Below are positions 25,351 to 36,313 of a stretch of 64,000 nt of DNA, in pieces. The notes below the pieces were generated by a model. The model was not told where the DNA came from. It did not search any database and worked only from the letters and a program-made list of their open reading frames with translations. Source of the stretch: Pachyseris speciosa (taxonomy: Eukaryota > Cnidaria > Anthozoa > Scleractinia > Pachyseridae); the NCBI GenBank assembly GCA_016490735.1, contig JAEMWC010001372.1, positions 67,001-131,000 on the forward strand, in the 5' to 3' direction. Every line of letters begins with the position of its first letter. Within the stretch, counting starts at the first letter, position 1. The translations under genes and the position numbers were made by a program.

Positions 25351-25860
25351 TGATACACACGGTGAGCAGTTATCAGACGGCAGCTGTTTTTGGAGCTGAG
25401 GTCCGTCAACACCGATTTAGACGCTACTTATTTACTTTAACTGTGGTGTGTAACTTATTTTGTGCGTGAAGCTCTCACCATGCAAAATATCGTATAAAAG
25501 TTGCCACACCTTAGACTGTAGCTCCCATTGCACGGGAGTCGAACACGAAATTTTGCGGGAGTCGAACCGCGAGCTAACAAGCCATCTGGAAGCTGGTGAT
25601 TTTGTTAGTTCGTAATGTGACCGTGAGTGATGAATAAATGAGAGGGAAAATAAAAAAATAAAACATAAAGGTTGATTATAATTCCACTGGGCGTGAGTTG
25701 CCGAAATAAAGCGAGACTATCGCATCTGACATGAATACCTGTGCAGTCAAGATTGACTGACATTCGTAGACGGTTCAAATCCCATATTGCTCCTTTCGGT
25801 GCTTGTAATACAATCAATGGACATTAGTTATAGAGTAAGTAGACAACTGAAGTATCTTAC
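25351..25860. other. Intron, no feature
   Basis: Sequence between the inverted-repeat element and the EGF-3 exon. Nothing was recognised. Confidence 0.5.
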
Positions 25861-25983
25861 CAGTACATGTCCTCCCATCCCCTGAATATCCAAAACTGCA
25901 TGCACAAGTGTAGGATCCTTGTGTATTATTGCACACGGCATTTGCATCGCAGCTGTTTGAGTTGGCTGAACACTCGTCTATTT
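25861..25983 (-). CDS. Mosaic extracellular protein: EGF-like domain 3
   Basis: A 123 bp phase-1 symmetrical exon (AG at 25984-25985, GT at 25859-25860). It translates as [18 protein letters not shown], then [22 protein letters not shown]. All six EGF cysteines and the calcium-binding E-I-D-E motif are present. Exon length and phase match EGF domains 1 and 2, indicating tandem exon duplication. Confidence 0.9.
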
Positions 25984-26354
25984 CTGAGGATCAGAATTTA
26001 GATTAGTATATTTAATCTGTCTCCAATGTTTCAGTTTTAATTAAAAGTAATTTTCTCAATAATCTACTGTTATAATTTTCTACATGAGACTGTGATGAAG
26101 ATGAGATAAAAAAAGAGAACAGAGGACACACCCTTAATGATAGGAGCACTTGCCCTCTATATTTTGTGCCACTGATAAGAGGGAAGGGGCAACGTGAATC
26201 GCTGAAATGCAGCCAAACCATAAATTGTGACGGAAACAAGTGTAATCAAGGTTGATTGACAGTCGGAGAAGCTTGAAATACCAACGTTTTCAAAATATTG
26301 TCTGTCATCTATCGACATTGGCAATAAAGTAATTTGAATACTAACTTAGCTTAC

Positions 26355-26477
26355 CAGTACATGTTCTACCATCGCCTGAATATCCAACATTGCATGTGCA
26401 AGTGTAGGATCCTTGGCTATTATTGCACACGGCATTTACATCGCAGCCGTGTGAATTGGTAGAACACTCGTCTATTT
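26355..26477 (-). CDS. Mosaic extracellular protein: EGF-like domain 2
   Basis: A 123 bp exon, phase 1 to 1 (AG at 26478-26479, GT at 26353-26354). It carries EIDECSTNSHGCDVNAVC, then NNSQGSYTC and [11 protein letters not shown]. It is nearly identical in layout to the neighbouring EGF exons, only 370 bp from domain 3. The domain is intact. Confidence 0.9.
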
Positions 26478-27417
26478 CTAAGAAAAACCATAAGGAGAGT
26501 GCAAGTTTGTATATCACTGAAATTTGCGGTGAACTGTAGATTTTTCATAAACTACTTGTTTATCTTTCTATATAAAACTGCAGTAAGGATGGGGCATAAA
26601 GAAAAGATGGGGCTCTTTTGTACTGTTTGGAAGATTTGCTTATTGTTATTATTGTACCAGACGAGTGGGGGAAATTAATGGGCGAGTAGTGTAGTAGGCA
26701 CCCGTTACTCCGTTTTTTTTTTTTTTTTTTTTTTGCTGTAGTTTCTCATTAAATTGCTGTGGAATACATTAATGTCGATGAAGTCATGAATAGACAACCC
26801 CAAGCGTGTTCCATTACCTTAACCTTACGCGTGTACTCTCACGCACTATGTTCATTGGAATTATCCTTGTTTTGGCCTAGTTGATGCCTAGTTTGGCCTA
26901 GTTAAGCCTAGTTAAAAGTGCGTTCCTGCATACTAATAAAGGAATAGGCATACTAATGAGCGTCACTCTAATACGATGGCAACAAAAGACTTGGCTAGAC
27001 TTGCCGGGGCTCCTTTAACCCTGATTGGTTTATTGAGAACTCTATGATATTTCCAAATAAAAAAAAAACGCGCTTTTCGTTGGTAGCGTCAATCTTGCTT
27101 TCCGCTCCGTTATGCATTACGCAAATGATCCAAACTGCCCCATATTTGCATACTTTATTGCCTTTTATCAGCGAATACAAAAATGATTCAAATACACAGA
27201 GATTTGAAGTGAATAAAAAATAATGCATTTATTGATAACGAAAGCTCCAAACAACTACGAAATGTTTAGCACAAAGTATCAGGAATTTAAGATGCAATCA
27301 ACCGTCTTCGTTACATTGAGAATACCAAATAGAACAACACTCTAGATATCGGTTTGAAATAAATTTGCATTGAGAGCAAAAGCATAGTATAACAGTCAAA
27401 GTAGGTCTAGTGTAAGT

Positions 27418-27906
27418 CTAGTCTTCGTCTTGTGGAATGGGTTGCTTCACAAACAATCGGTTAAGCAAGAATTTCCGCTTATCGATGGCTAGTTCTGTCG
27501 ATTCTAGCCAATCGAATCCATCCGTATCTTTGAGATCTTTTTGGGTTTCCATCACTTTTTGGAAGTTGTAATCTTTTTTCATCGCTCGCATCCACTGCAG
27601 ATACTCTAACAGCACTTTTCTCAGTGCTTTTCTGTAGAGAGGAAGGAGAGCGTTGTGCGCTTTAAGGTGAGCCACATTTTGCGAATCTCCGTTTCTTTCG
27701 TACTCATCGATCAAAGCATTGAGCTGGACATCGTGGTGTTCCTGAGCCTCATCTAATATGAGCGACCAAGGGTTTAAGTGCTCTGTCACTTCTTGAGAAG
27801 AATCCGTTTCTTGGCTAGATTGAGAGTCTTCACTGTCTTCGCTATCTTCGAAATTTCCATTACCCCGTTGAAGAAGGTAGTCATTATAACCGTCGCTCCA
27901 AGACAT
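27418..27906 (-). CDS. Unknown acidic protein of the long-TIR element
   Basis: The 162-residue intact ORF starts MSWSDGYNDYLLQRG and has a Ser/Glu/Asp-rich stretch (residues 20-40). A mostly helical remainder includes ILDEAQEHHDVQLNALIDEYERNGDS and LRKVLLEYLQWMRAMKKDYNF. I recognise no domain. Its 3' half lies within the left terminal inverted repeat and is therefore duplicated in reverse at 29024-29325. The intact reading frame against a degenerate neighbour suggests recent activity or selection. The role is unknown. Related proteins probably occur in other cnidarian mobile elements, but this needs a search. Confidence 0.55.
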   Translation of the reverse strand: MSWSDGYNDYLLQRGNGNFEDSEDSEDSQSSQETDSSQEVTEHLNPWSLILDEAQEHHDVQLNALIDEYERNGDSQNVAHLKAHNALLPLYRKALRKVLLEYLQWMRAMKKDYNFQKVMETQKDLKDTDGFDWLESTELAIDKRKFLLNRLFVKQPIPQDED

Positions 27907-28008
27907 TTTTTTGGTCTGAACAGCACGAGCTTTGACAGCAAACTGAACGGCAAGTAGAGCGCCGCCTTTAAAACAAGCAATGAAAATGTGAAGCTTATGG
28001 GATGCGGT

Positions 28009-28449
28009 TTAGTCTGACAAGCTACTGTTACTGCAGGCGGGATTACTAAGCTCTCTTCTCTGTGTTCGGCCCAAAGTGAGCCACTCAGAAACTGAATCTG
28101 CTGTTGTTTTATAATGTTTGATGCTCTTGGCTGCTTTTCCAACGTCTCTTGGTAGATATTTCAGTGATTTCTTTACTCCTCTCGGTGTTGATAAATGATG
28201 GACGATCGTATCTCTTTCCTCTTCCTGCACTGATAGAGGTGTTTCACTTCTTGAACGTCTTAATCCCTACCTCCTCTTTGCTGGATAGATCATCACTCTA
28301 ATCTTAGGTTGTAATTTCGCTTCTTGTAACCACTTCCTTCGATTGATATAATCTAATTCATGTACATCTTTGAGATGATTACACAATTTAACGAGATATT
28401 TTGCTCCACAATTCGGAATTGGACAATCACGGCACACGCGTTCAGCCAT
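28009..28449 (-). pseudogene. C2H2-type zinc-finger ORF interrupted by one stop
   Basis: From ATG 28449 the frame encodes MAERVCRDCPIPNCGAKYLV and then KLCNHLKDVHELDY, a CxxC-HxxxxH-like finger followed by a basic segment. A TAG at 28267-28269 ends it after 60 codons. The same frame then stays open to 28009 (SETPLSVQEEERDTIVHHL and onward), so one stop separates two halves of one ORF of about 146 codons. It lies in the single-copy core of the 3.5 kb element, downstream of nothing else recognisable. It is a possible DNA-binding protein of the element. Functional status is doubtful. Confidence 0.5.
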
Positions 28450-28925
28450 GTTAACAGTTCGAGATCTTAGCAGAAATAAAACCATTTCAGCAAATTTTAA
28501 CCTTTTATTCGAAGGACAAGAAGGACACAACACAGGACGAAAAGGACATTATAGGGACAAAAGGGACAAAACAAGGTCATTGAGGACAAAAGGAAACAAT
28601 CGGGACATTTGAGGTCTTTTTTCTTTTCAGGAGGCTCTCTCGCGCGAGGAATCACGCGAGGGGCCACCGCGCGTCGAGTCAGATTTCAATCCATGAAGCC
28701 AGTTTATTGGCTGCTGAGCGCGCCTATTTTCCTTGTAATGACCGCGGGTGTTACAAAAATTCTTCTTCGCCCGGCGATTCTCGGAAGCACAAGCGACGAA
28801 ATTGAGAGCAAAACTTCTTATCTCAATAATAGCTGTATTAGGACAAAAATACCTAGACCTTTTAAACTGACGAATGACACGGAACATTAAGATAATGATT
28901 TCTATTATTCTGGACAGGAGGAACA

Positions 28926-29022
28926 AGTCAAAATACAACTTTCATTGCAGTGCGGTTTTTTTTTTCATTGCTATTTAGATAAGAAGAAAAACCGCACTAC
29001 AAAGAAAGTTGTATTTTGATCG
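28926..29022. repeat. Hairpin inside the long-TIR element
   Basis: TCAAAATACAACTTTCATTG followed by CAGTGCGGTTTTT on the left pairs with AAAAACCGCACTAC and GAAAGTTGTATTTTGA on the right. The arms are about 33 bp around a loop of about 30 bp. It lies precisely at the inner edge of the right inverted arm. Confidence 0.75.
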
Positions 29023-29023
29023 A

Positions 29024-29325
29024 TGGTTTTGATCGATGAGTACGAAAGAAATGGAGATTCGGAAAATGTGGCTCACCTTAAAGCGCACAACGCTCTTCTT
29101 CCTCTCTAAAGAAAAGAACTGAGAAAAGTGCTGTTAGAGTATCTGCAGTGGATGCGAGCGATGAAAAAAGATTACAACTTCCAAAAAGTGATGGAAACCC
29201 AAAAAGATCTCAAAGATACGGATGGATTCGATTGGCTAGAATCGACAGAACTAGCCATCTATAAGCGGAAATTCTTGCTTAACCGATTGTTTGTGAAGCA
29301 ACCCATTCCACAAGACGAAGACTAG
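29024..29325 (+). pseudogene. Inverted partial duplicate of the 27418-27906 gene
   Basis: Within the right arm, the plus strand encodes the C-terminal half of the same protein (from LIDEYERNGDS to the identical end QPIPQDED). It contains one stop near 29107 and a few substitutions (AIYKRK versus AIDKRK). It has no start of its own and is a by-product of the inverted repeat. Confidence 0.8.
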
Positions 29326-30159
29326 ACCTACACCAGACCTGCTTTGACTGTTATACTATGCTTTTGCTCTCAATGCAAATTTATTTCAAACCGATATCTA
29401 GAGTGTTGTTCTATTTGGTATTCTCAATGTAACGAAGACGATTGATTGCATCCTAAATTCCTGATACTTTGTGCTAAACATTTCATAGTTGTTGGAGCTT
29501 TCGTTGTCACTAAATTAATTATTTTTTATTCACTTCAAATCTCTGTGTATTTGAATCATTTTTGTATTCGCTGATAAAAGGCAATAAAGTTTATGTTTGT
29601 CTCTCAAGAAACGTGTAATACATTTAATTGATCCCCCTGAACTCTTATTGTTGTTATTTCAATGGCAGTGGTTTGAAGGGTGTCCCATGGGCTTCTTCTC
29701 TTGAGTTAGTATGCAAATATGGGGCAGTTTGGATCATTTGCGTAATGCCTGACGGAGCGGAAAGCAAGATTGACGCTACCAACGAAAAGCGCGTTCTCAA
29801 TAAACCAATCAGGGTTAAAGGAGCCCGGGCAAGTCTAGGCAAGTCTTTTTTAGCCATCGCATTAGATTGACGCTCATTAGTATGCCTATCCCTTTATTAG
29901 TATGGAGGAACGCACTTTTACCTGGGCAATTTGAATATTAATGATTTAACTAGGCTACTCGGGCAAACTAGGCTCAACTAGGCCAAAACAAGGATAATTC
30001 CAATGAACATAGCGCGTGAGGGTACACGCGTGGGGTTAAGGTAATGGAACACCCGTGGGGTTGTCTATTCATGACGTCATCGACATTAATGTATTCCACA
30101 GCAATTTAATAGGAAACCACAGCAAAAAAAACGGAGTAACCGGTGCCTACTACACTACT

Positions 30160-30939
30160 TGGGCCAGTACATCTGCACACATTGCATCCCTAGCTTCACG
30201 AAGAAGTAGTCTTATATACATGCCAAGGCAATTGGTACGATAATCTTCATATTCAGTGTGGATCACATATGTAATATAGTATTGAATCAAAAGATTGATT
30301 GTTTCTCGAAACCCTTGAACCTAGTAACTTATCCAGCAACTGTTTTGAAATTGATTCAAATAGGGACTGGTTAGATCGTAATCGATCGTAGAGTGCTTTG
30401 ATTGTCAGCGCTACGATAAACGTTGGATAACCGCAGTCTTTTATTTGCTTGCGGGCGGAGAATCCAGCAAGAGTGACTATAAAGTCCTTTAAGGTAGTGA
30501 ACTAGCTAAAATGCAGCCTAAACCCCCACCTCGAAAGAAAATGATCATTGGTCAAAAATAGCGTCCTGCTTCAACTCGCCGCTGTGGACAACTCGCGATA
30601 TTTATGGTTTTAAAATCCAGAACGTTGATATAAATTGAACAACAACAAACAAGTTCTATCTGAGTTTTAAGCCATTCTGATGGAGTGTAATATTTATATC
30701 CCTTCATGTAGGGGCTTGGACTATTCATTTATTGAACCAGAATAGAGACTGGTTCGACCGTGATCACAAGCTTTTAATTGTGATTATGAGCACGATAATT
30801 GAAGTTGAACAGGTGCACTTTGATTGTTTTTAACTTGGAGACCCTTATGGGCAGAGAATACAGCAGATTATTTAATATTCTGTTGAGTAATTGAATCCTA
30901 TTCGTTTCCTATATAGACTAAATTGATAATTTAACTTAC
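30160..30939. other. Intron, no feature
   Basis: Intron between the long-TIR element and the EGF-1 exon. Nothing was recognised. Confidence 0.5.
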
Positions 30940-31062
30940 CAGAACATTTCTCTCCGTTGCCCGAATATCCAACACTGCACGAACAAGTGTAGGATCCTTG
31001 GGTATTATTGCACACGGCATTTATATCACAATTGTGTGAGTTGGTAGAACATTCGTCTATGT
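30940..31062 (-). CDS. Mosaic extracellular protein: EGF-like domain 1
   Basis: A 123 bp phase 1-1 exon (AG at 31063-31064, GT at 30938-30939). It encodes DIDECSTNSHNCDINAVC, then NNTQGSYTC and SVGYSGNGEKC, with all six cysteines. It follows the C-type lectin exon in phase. Confidence 0.9.
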
Positions 31063-31765
31063 CTTAGAAATTTTGAGGAGAGCGAAAGTTAGCTGATTGA
31101 TCGTGAATGAGGGCTTTGCTTTAGGCAGGTATCTTGAAAACTCACTTGTGTTGGTTTTCATTTCAGTTCTTTTACTGTTTCTTAGTTTTTGGTTTCTACT
31201 TTCGTTATTTTTCTTGTTGCCGTTTCTTCTCTGTATTTTTCATTACCACCAAGGAGAAGACAGTGTTTTCAACAGTGTTCATTATGACCTGTCTAACAAC
31301 GATGTTCATTATCGCGACATCCTTCGTTAATACGATTGTTGTTATCTCTCCTTTCCGTTTTCAGGCTATCACTTGATATTGAGAAAATTTGAGTTGCGTT
31401 ATACACTACGCCATATTCTATGTTGTCTGCCATGTTTGAAATACTATTTACTGAAGAGAGGCTAGCAAACAGGTAGTTGTTTTGTATGACGTTAAAGTCA
31501 CACAGGGAAACGTCAAGCAGGGAATGTTCAGGAAGGCAAATCGTGAATGCTAATGTACTTAGACGTGCACTGTAAGACGAATTTTTCCTAATAAATAAAG
31601 TCATCCCTTTTCCTGCCAAATCATTTCTCCTACTTTAGAGCCCATCAATCTACCTAAGCTCGTTTCAGTTGAATCTAAAGGGGAAGTGTGTGTGTCAAGA
31701 ATAAATCCAAAGCCTTTGGTGGAGGCCTTAATGTGCTTTAGACTAATCTGCACTGGACTCTGTAC
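31063..31765. other. Intron
   Basis: A 0.7 kb intron between the lectin and EGF-1 exons. A poor 108-codon minus ORF is not supported. Confidence 0.6.
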
Positions 31766-32140
31766 CTGCATAACAAGTGAAGTTGAAGCAGCTGTTACAG
31801 GAGACATCATTCCAAGTGTACCCATGCTTAACACCGAGAGTATGCACACAGTCTTCCTCTTTCCTGTTGTTTGGTTGTCTTGGCGCCTAGAACCTAAAGC
31901 TGCTTTCATCATTATCGGACCATACAAACGATCCTTCCACACTTCTGTCATTGAGACCAATCCAGCTTCTTTCACCATTATTGCGATGCTGGATGTAAAC
32001 ATTTTCCTCTTGGTTGTGAACCGTTACCAGATTTGAGCTCACTGTGGAACAGTTTGATACAGCAGTCAACCATGAGGCGCACGGGGGGCTGGTGAAGTAG
32101 CAATAACCTCCAAAGTAACTCCATTCTGGTTGGCATATAT
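31766..32140 (-). pseudogene. Mosaic extracellular protein: C-type lectin domain exon with in-frame stop
   Basis: A 375 bp exon, phase 1 to 1 (AG at 32141-32142, GT at 31764-31765). It translates as a whole C-type lectin fold: CQPEWSYFGGYCYF, then LVTVHNQEENVYI, the WIGLNDRS core, a QPNN motif in the calcium/sugar-site position and TWNDVSCNSCFNFTCY at the end. A TAG at 31887-31889, between the WSDNDESSF and APRQPNN blocks, stops the frame. Tryptophan is usual at this place, so a single G-to-A change would explain it. Because the exon is phase-symmetrical, skipping it would keep the rest in frame. Confidence 0.82.
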
Positions 32141-33094
32141 CTGCAAGGAATATTTAGTGTCTGTTTTAGTTGGCGATGGTCGACCACGGACTTTTCCGGT
32201 GCACAGTGAATTTGGTTACGCTCAAGATGTAGTGCTAGCTGTGGTTCGCTTTCTCATTGCGTAATAAATAGTTTACTGAGCTGCTCGTATAAATCAAAGG
32301 CTCGTGTGAGCCAGCTCATGGATGCATCTTGCTACACTAATTCGATCTGCACTTGACTAGTAATGCAACTTCTTTCCCAGAATCTATCAATATTATTAAA
32401 CTACAGTCGGTAGACTGGTTGTGATGTATTCTCGCCCACACGCCACCTCCCATCAAAGAGCGCGTTGTGTGACACACCGAAAAACGTATGACCTCAAGAA
32501 ATCTGCAGCGATGTTCTAGCGTGGAAATGTTTCTTGCCACATTATTGAAGTACTTTAAAAAATAATTTTTACTGACTGATCATTTATTTAAACCAAAGGA
32601 TAGAGACTTCCTGAACAAGGTCGCTGTCTTGGCGGTCGCAGGAAATTTTATTTCCAAACACTCGGTGGCCATAGCATGCCTTTTGTTATATAAACATATG
32701 CTTATCGCGTTGTTTTGTCTCTGTTCTCTTGTTTTGAACTTCATTCTTCATTCACTTCATGATACATAAACAGTCGACCAAGAATCTACCCCCTGAAACA
32801 TAAAAACCTTGACCAAAAAGGACTGAGCGGACAACTGCGATACTTACCATGGGAGGGACAGAACAAATGTTTCATCCAAGTTTAATGAATAAATTAATAA
32901 CAATCGAGTGAGTGAGTGAGTGCCATCCAGCTGCCTACGACACCACATGGCATGACTACATCATCCATGAGCTAAAAATGGAAACGTTAAAAAAGCCTTG
33001 AAAATAAAATAACGGTAAACAATATTGAACTTCCTTGAAGATTATAGGCTCGACTCCCGTCGAAAAGGTGGACTCAGAACATATTTTTTGTTCC
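32141..33094. other. Intron, no feature
   Basis: Sequence between the lectin exon and the piggyBac-like element. No supported ORF. A short GAGTGAGTGAGTGAGT-type run lies near 32905. Confidence 0.5.
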
Positions 33095-33098
33095 TTAA

Positions 33099-34097
33099 CC
33101 CATTGGCACCCGTGCCGGCCAAAACCGGCCGTAAAAAACTCCCATGCTTCAAAACATTGCAACTCTCTCAATCGCACGAATATTGCCTTAACTGTTAGTT
33201 GTGAGCACGAAATGGAATGCCCTTTAAATTTGGATATCCAATAAATGCAAGAAACGTAGCGATTTTTACCAAATATGGCCTTTTGAGTTTGGACAAGAAC
33301 GAAACTGGCCGTTTTTAACGTCAAAGAGAAACAACAAAAATGCCCTTTTTTGCCTTCATGTTTTTTAGGGAAATCATCGTCGAAAAACCAAAATTCAACC
33401 GTCATAACGAAATTCAGTCCTTTTTCTAGCTTAGAAATGACTTTTTTTGTTCATGTTCTTCTCCCGGGCGTAGATACAGCCTTTTGTTCCAGTGCATTCG
33501 GGCCTTCCCGACATTTTCAACATCTTGAGCGCATTGCATGCTGGGAACTAACGAGAATTTTTGACAGCGCCCGTTCCTTCCCCCAATTCTTTCACACAGC
33601 CACTCCGACCTACCGCCAAAATTTCCTGCTCGTAGTCATCTTCAGTACACAGAAATTCCAAAATATGTGGCGGTAGGTTGAGAAATTCATCAATAGTCGA
33701 GTCCCAAAGGTACTAAGTGTTCGACCAGCCAAATTCCCAGTTTGTCGAGTAACAAGCCAAATTCAACAACAAAGTACATCACCTTGCTCGATTCTTTGAG
33801 AAAGTGGACTCTTAGCTACCGTCACGCTTAATGATGCTCATCAGGCAGCCGCTAAAGATGAAAAATGGCTGTAAATTTAGCAGAAATCGCAAGCAAACCG
33901 AACTTGGGCCATTGTTGTCGCTTCACTGATAAAAAATAGCTACGTCAAAATGACGTTTTCAGAAACCTTGAGCCTCCAGTGCCTTAGGACAGCACCACTT
34001 TTCCCTGCTAGTTCAAATAAAGAGTCACGAATTGCTATTCATCGTTTATAGGTGGAAAATCACTCCGAAAATGTAAAAACCTGCGGTAGTCAATGGG
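33099..34097. mobile_element. Non-autonomous piggyBac-like element
   Basis: TTAA (33095-33098 and 34098-34101) flanks CCCATTGGC at the left and GTCAATGGG at the right. This gives short inverted ends with the TTAA target of piggyBac transposons. The interior is about 1 kb, has no transposase and shows only shadow ORFs. It sits in an intron of the minus-strand gene. Confidence 0.65.
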
Positions 34098-34326
34098 TTA
34101 AATTGTATAATAGTTTCGCCAGTGATTTTATTTCACTCACTTGTTTTTATCAATCAGAATTGACAAAATGAATCCAACAGTTGATCTGGATCAGTGTAGC
34201 ACAATTTCAACGTGTGCATTATTTCTTCAGTACCTTTTAGGTTTATTTGTTTCAGTGGTAAACTATGACTATACCACTTATATCGTTAAATGATTGAATT
34301 ATAAGATATTTATTCTTTAATCTCAC

Positions 34327-34417
34327 CCGATATGACAAAGTATGATATTGAGAGTGGGTCATACTTTGACTCGTATAATTCCTTTAAACAAACTCGGGCT
34401 CCAGTCGTGTTGATGTA
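34327..34417 (-). CDS. Mosaic extracellular protein: cysteine module B, second half
   Basis: A 91 bp exon, phase 0 to 1 (AG at 34418-34419, GT at 34325-34326), encoding YINTTGARVCLKELYESKYD and PLSISYFVISG. It aligns with FKICMRELQNYAGSLKDIYV in the 36146-36313 exon and with TEICMKTYNSDSSDSDIIKV in 38125-38221, so it is one copy of a repeated module. I do not know an established name for the module. It joins the lectin exon in phase. Confidence 0.7.
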
Positions 34418-34751
34418 CTGTAAAACAAAGGGAAACTAATTGAATACGAAGTTTATCACACCTCTTGTGCCTGTTAAGTACGCCGATTTAACGTTTTGGA
34501 TCTCAATTAAAGAAGTAGTAAGTGCAAAGATATCAAGTCTGGTGAGGCTCGCGTGCGAGCGGGTACAACGTTCAAGACAGACAACTTCACTAAGCAGGCG
34601 CGAGAAGTCACGCAACGTTCTGACGTGCCAGTAAGTGGCATTTTAGGCAAATGGGGTCCTTTATGACAACAAAACTGTTTTACAAATTTGTAATATCACA
34701 TTAAGAAATGAACAGAGAATTAGTTAAAAATAATTAGTGCGAATGACCTAC

Positions 34752-34868
34752 CTCTACCCAAGCTGTTATGGAATTGTGCATGGGGTCTTGATTTCCACCG
34801 TTCGAGGAGTGATTCGCTGATACAAAAACGCTCGGGGCATTTCTATACACCTTTATAAAGTTGATATC
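34752..34868 (-). CDS. Mosaic extracellular protein: cysteine module B, first half
   Basis: A 117 bp exon, phase 0 to 0 (AG at 34869-34870, GT at 34750-34751). It encodes NAPSVFVSANHSS and ITAWVE, parallel to NPSVFITAAHQHA and LWLED in the 36146-36313 exon. Together with the next exon it makes one module of about 70 residues. Phases agree on both sides. Confidence 0.7.
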
Positions 34869-35370
34869 CTATGGAAAAAAAAGGCTAAGAATTAGCTTCT
34901 TCACAACAAAAAGAAATTAATTAACCATGAAATTCAAAGAAACAGATGATGGGATACTTCAGTTTTGGGAAAAACGATAGACTTATTTGAGGTGTGGACC
35001 GTAAATAAAATCAGTGGAGACATGACATACACTGACCTTGCAGAATGCGTTGTTAAAATCAGGAGGCGGGCTCTGAGAGTTTGCAAAATAAACTGTCATG
35101 TTCAGAAAAGAGTGGCTTGTGAAGAGAGGAGAAAGCCAACCAGCTCTAGAAAACAAAGGTAGCAGTGACAAAATCTAGCAAATTCAAACTAAATAAGGCA
35201 AATGATCGGTTTCATGAAACCGAACCATTGTCAAAACTAGGAGTCTTTGACCTTAAGGCAATGTCAATTCATAAGTACCATTACGATTTTTGCGATGAAA
35301 TCTAATACTTATTAGTAAAAATCTATTAGCGTTCTATCACGAATGCCGTTATCGATTGGCTATGCTACTC
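34869..35370. other. Intron, no feature
   Basis: Nothing recognisable before the inverted-repeat element. Confidence 0.5.
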
Positions 35371-35930
35371 GCTATCTATTTAACAATTAGATTATGAGCT
35401 CGAGATTTTTATCGCGTGATAGCTGATGAGGGCGCAGCCCGAATCAGCTATCACGCTTAGAAATCGAGGTCGAATAATCTAATTGTTTTAGTGTAAATCT
35501 ACTAGTCGTTCAAAACTAAACAAGTAAATTATACAAATTCTCCTCACAGACACTTCGAAAACGCGAAGAAGCGGGCGCCATTTTGTTGACAACCGCTACT
35601 CACTATCTATCACAGAATAGACAGTGAATAGCGTAGCCTATCAGAGAACGGCATTCATGATAGAACGCTAGTAGATTTATACTAATCTGTTATAGATAGT
35701 GAGTAGCGGTTGTCAAAAAAATGGCCGCCACTTCTTCGCATTTTCCAAGCCGGTCTCCGATGAAGATTTAGATAATTTACTTGTTTCGTTTTTAACGACT
35801 AGTGGATTTATACTGGAAAAATTAGATTATTCGCTCTCGATTTCTATGCGCGATAGCTTATTCGGACTAAGCCCTCATCAGCAATCACGTGATAGAAACA
35901 TCGAACTCATAATCTAATTGTTGAATAGAG
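35371..35930. repeat. Compound inverted repeat with hairpins inside each arm
   Basis: The left arm (about 35371-35614) and right arm (about 35690-35930) are inverted complements: ACAATTAGATTATGAGCTCG at the left versus CATAATCTAATTGTTG at the right. Each arm also folds on itself around GCTGATGAGGGC. TCTATCACGAATGCCGTT near 35335 and its complement near 35655 show a second, nested inversion. The right arm carries an ORF start (SKPVSDEDLDNLLVSFL, 35740-35800) whose complement is readable in the left arm. Confidence 0.75.
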
Positions 35931-36145
35931 CCTTTTAGTGTCAAATACCAAGCAAACACTCGGCAAAATGACTTTACCTATCTGTGTAATGTTGTACATT
36001 TAGTTTTCGTTTTGATAGCTTAATCAATTGCAACCTCGATGAAGATCCAATGAACATTGCTCTAATTTTTCTTTAAAAAAAGGAGAAAACGTTTCCTAGA
36101 TTTATCTAAAAGAAAGATCACAGCGGAGTAGACTGTAATACTTAC

Positions 36146-36313
36146 GACGTAAATGTCTTTGAGGGAGCCAGCGTAATTTTGCAGTTCTCTCATACAGATT
36201 TTGAAGGAAGACTTCGTGATATCTTCTAACCAAAGACTTGCGGCATCTCTTTTAAGACCAGCATGTTGGTGTGCCGCCGTAATGAAAACTGAAGGGTTTC
36301 TTGAAAAGTGATC
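36146..36313 (-). CDS. Mosaic extracellular protein: cysteine module A
   Basis: A 168 bp exon, phase 0 to 0 (AG at 36314-36315, GT at 36144-36145). The product reads DHFSRNPSVFITAAHQHAGL, SLWLEDITKSSFKICMREL and QNYAGSLKDIYV. It combines in one exon what is split over two exons in module B, which suggests intron gain or loss between copies. No disruption. Confidence 0.72.

Larger units (their letters stand above)
26684..30159. mobile_element. 3.5 kb long-TIR element with Polinton-like ends
   Basis: The right end, read inward, is AGTAGTGTAGTAGGCACC. The left end is the same with one extra G. The inverted arms run about 26685-27718 and 29023-30159, roughly 1.0-1.1 kb, and differ mainly by small indels. 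Flanks TGGGCG and TGGGCC could be a 6 bp target duplication with one mismatch. Long arms, 5'-AG ends and 6 bp duplications are the published marks of Polintons/Mavericks, and the ends resemble the left end of the large element at 54224. It lacks polymerase, integrase and capsid genes, so it is either a deletion derivative or a passenger. It is inserted in the intron between EGF domains 1 and 2. Confidence 0.75.
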
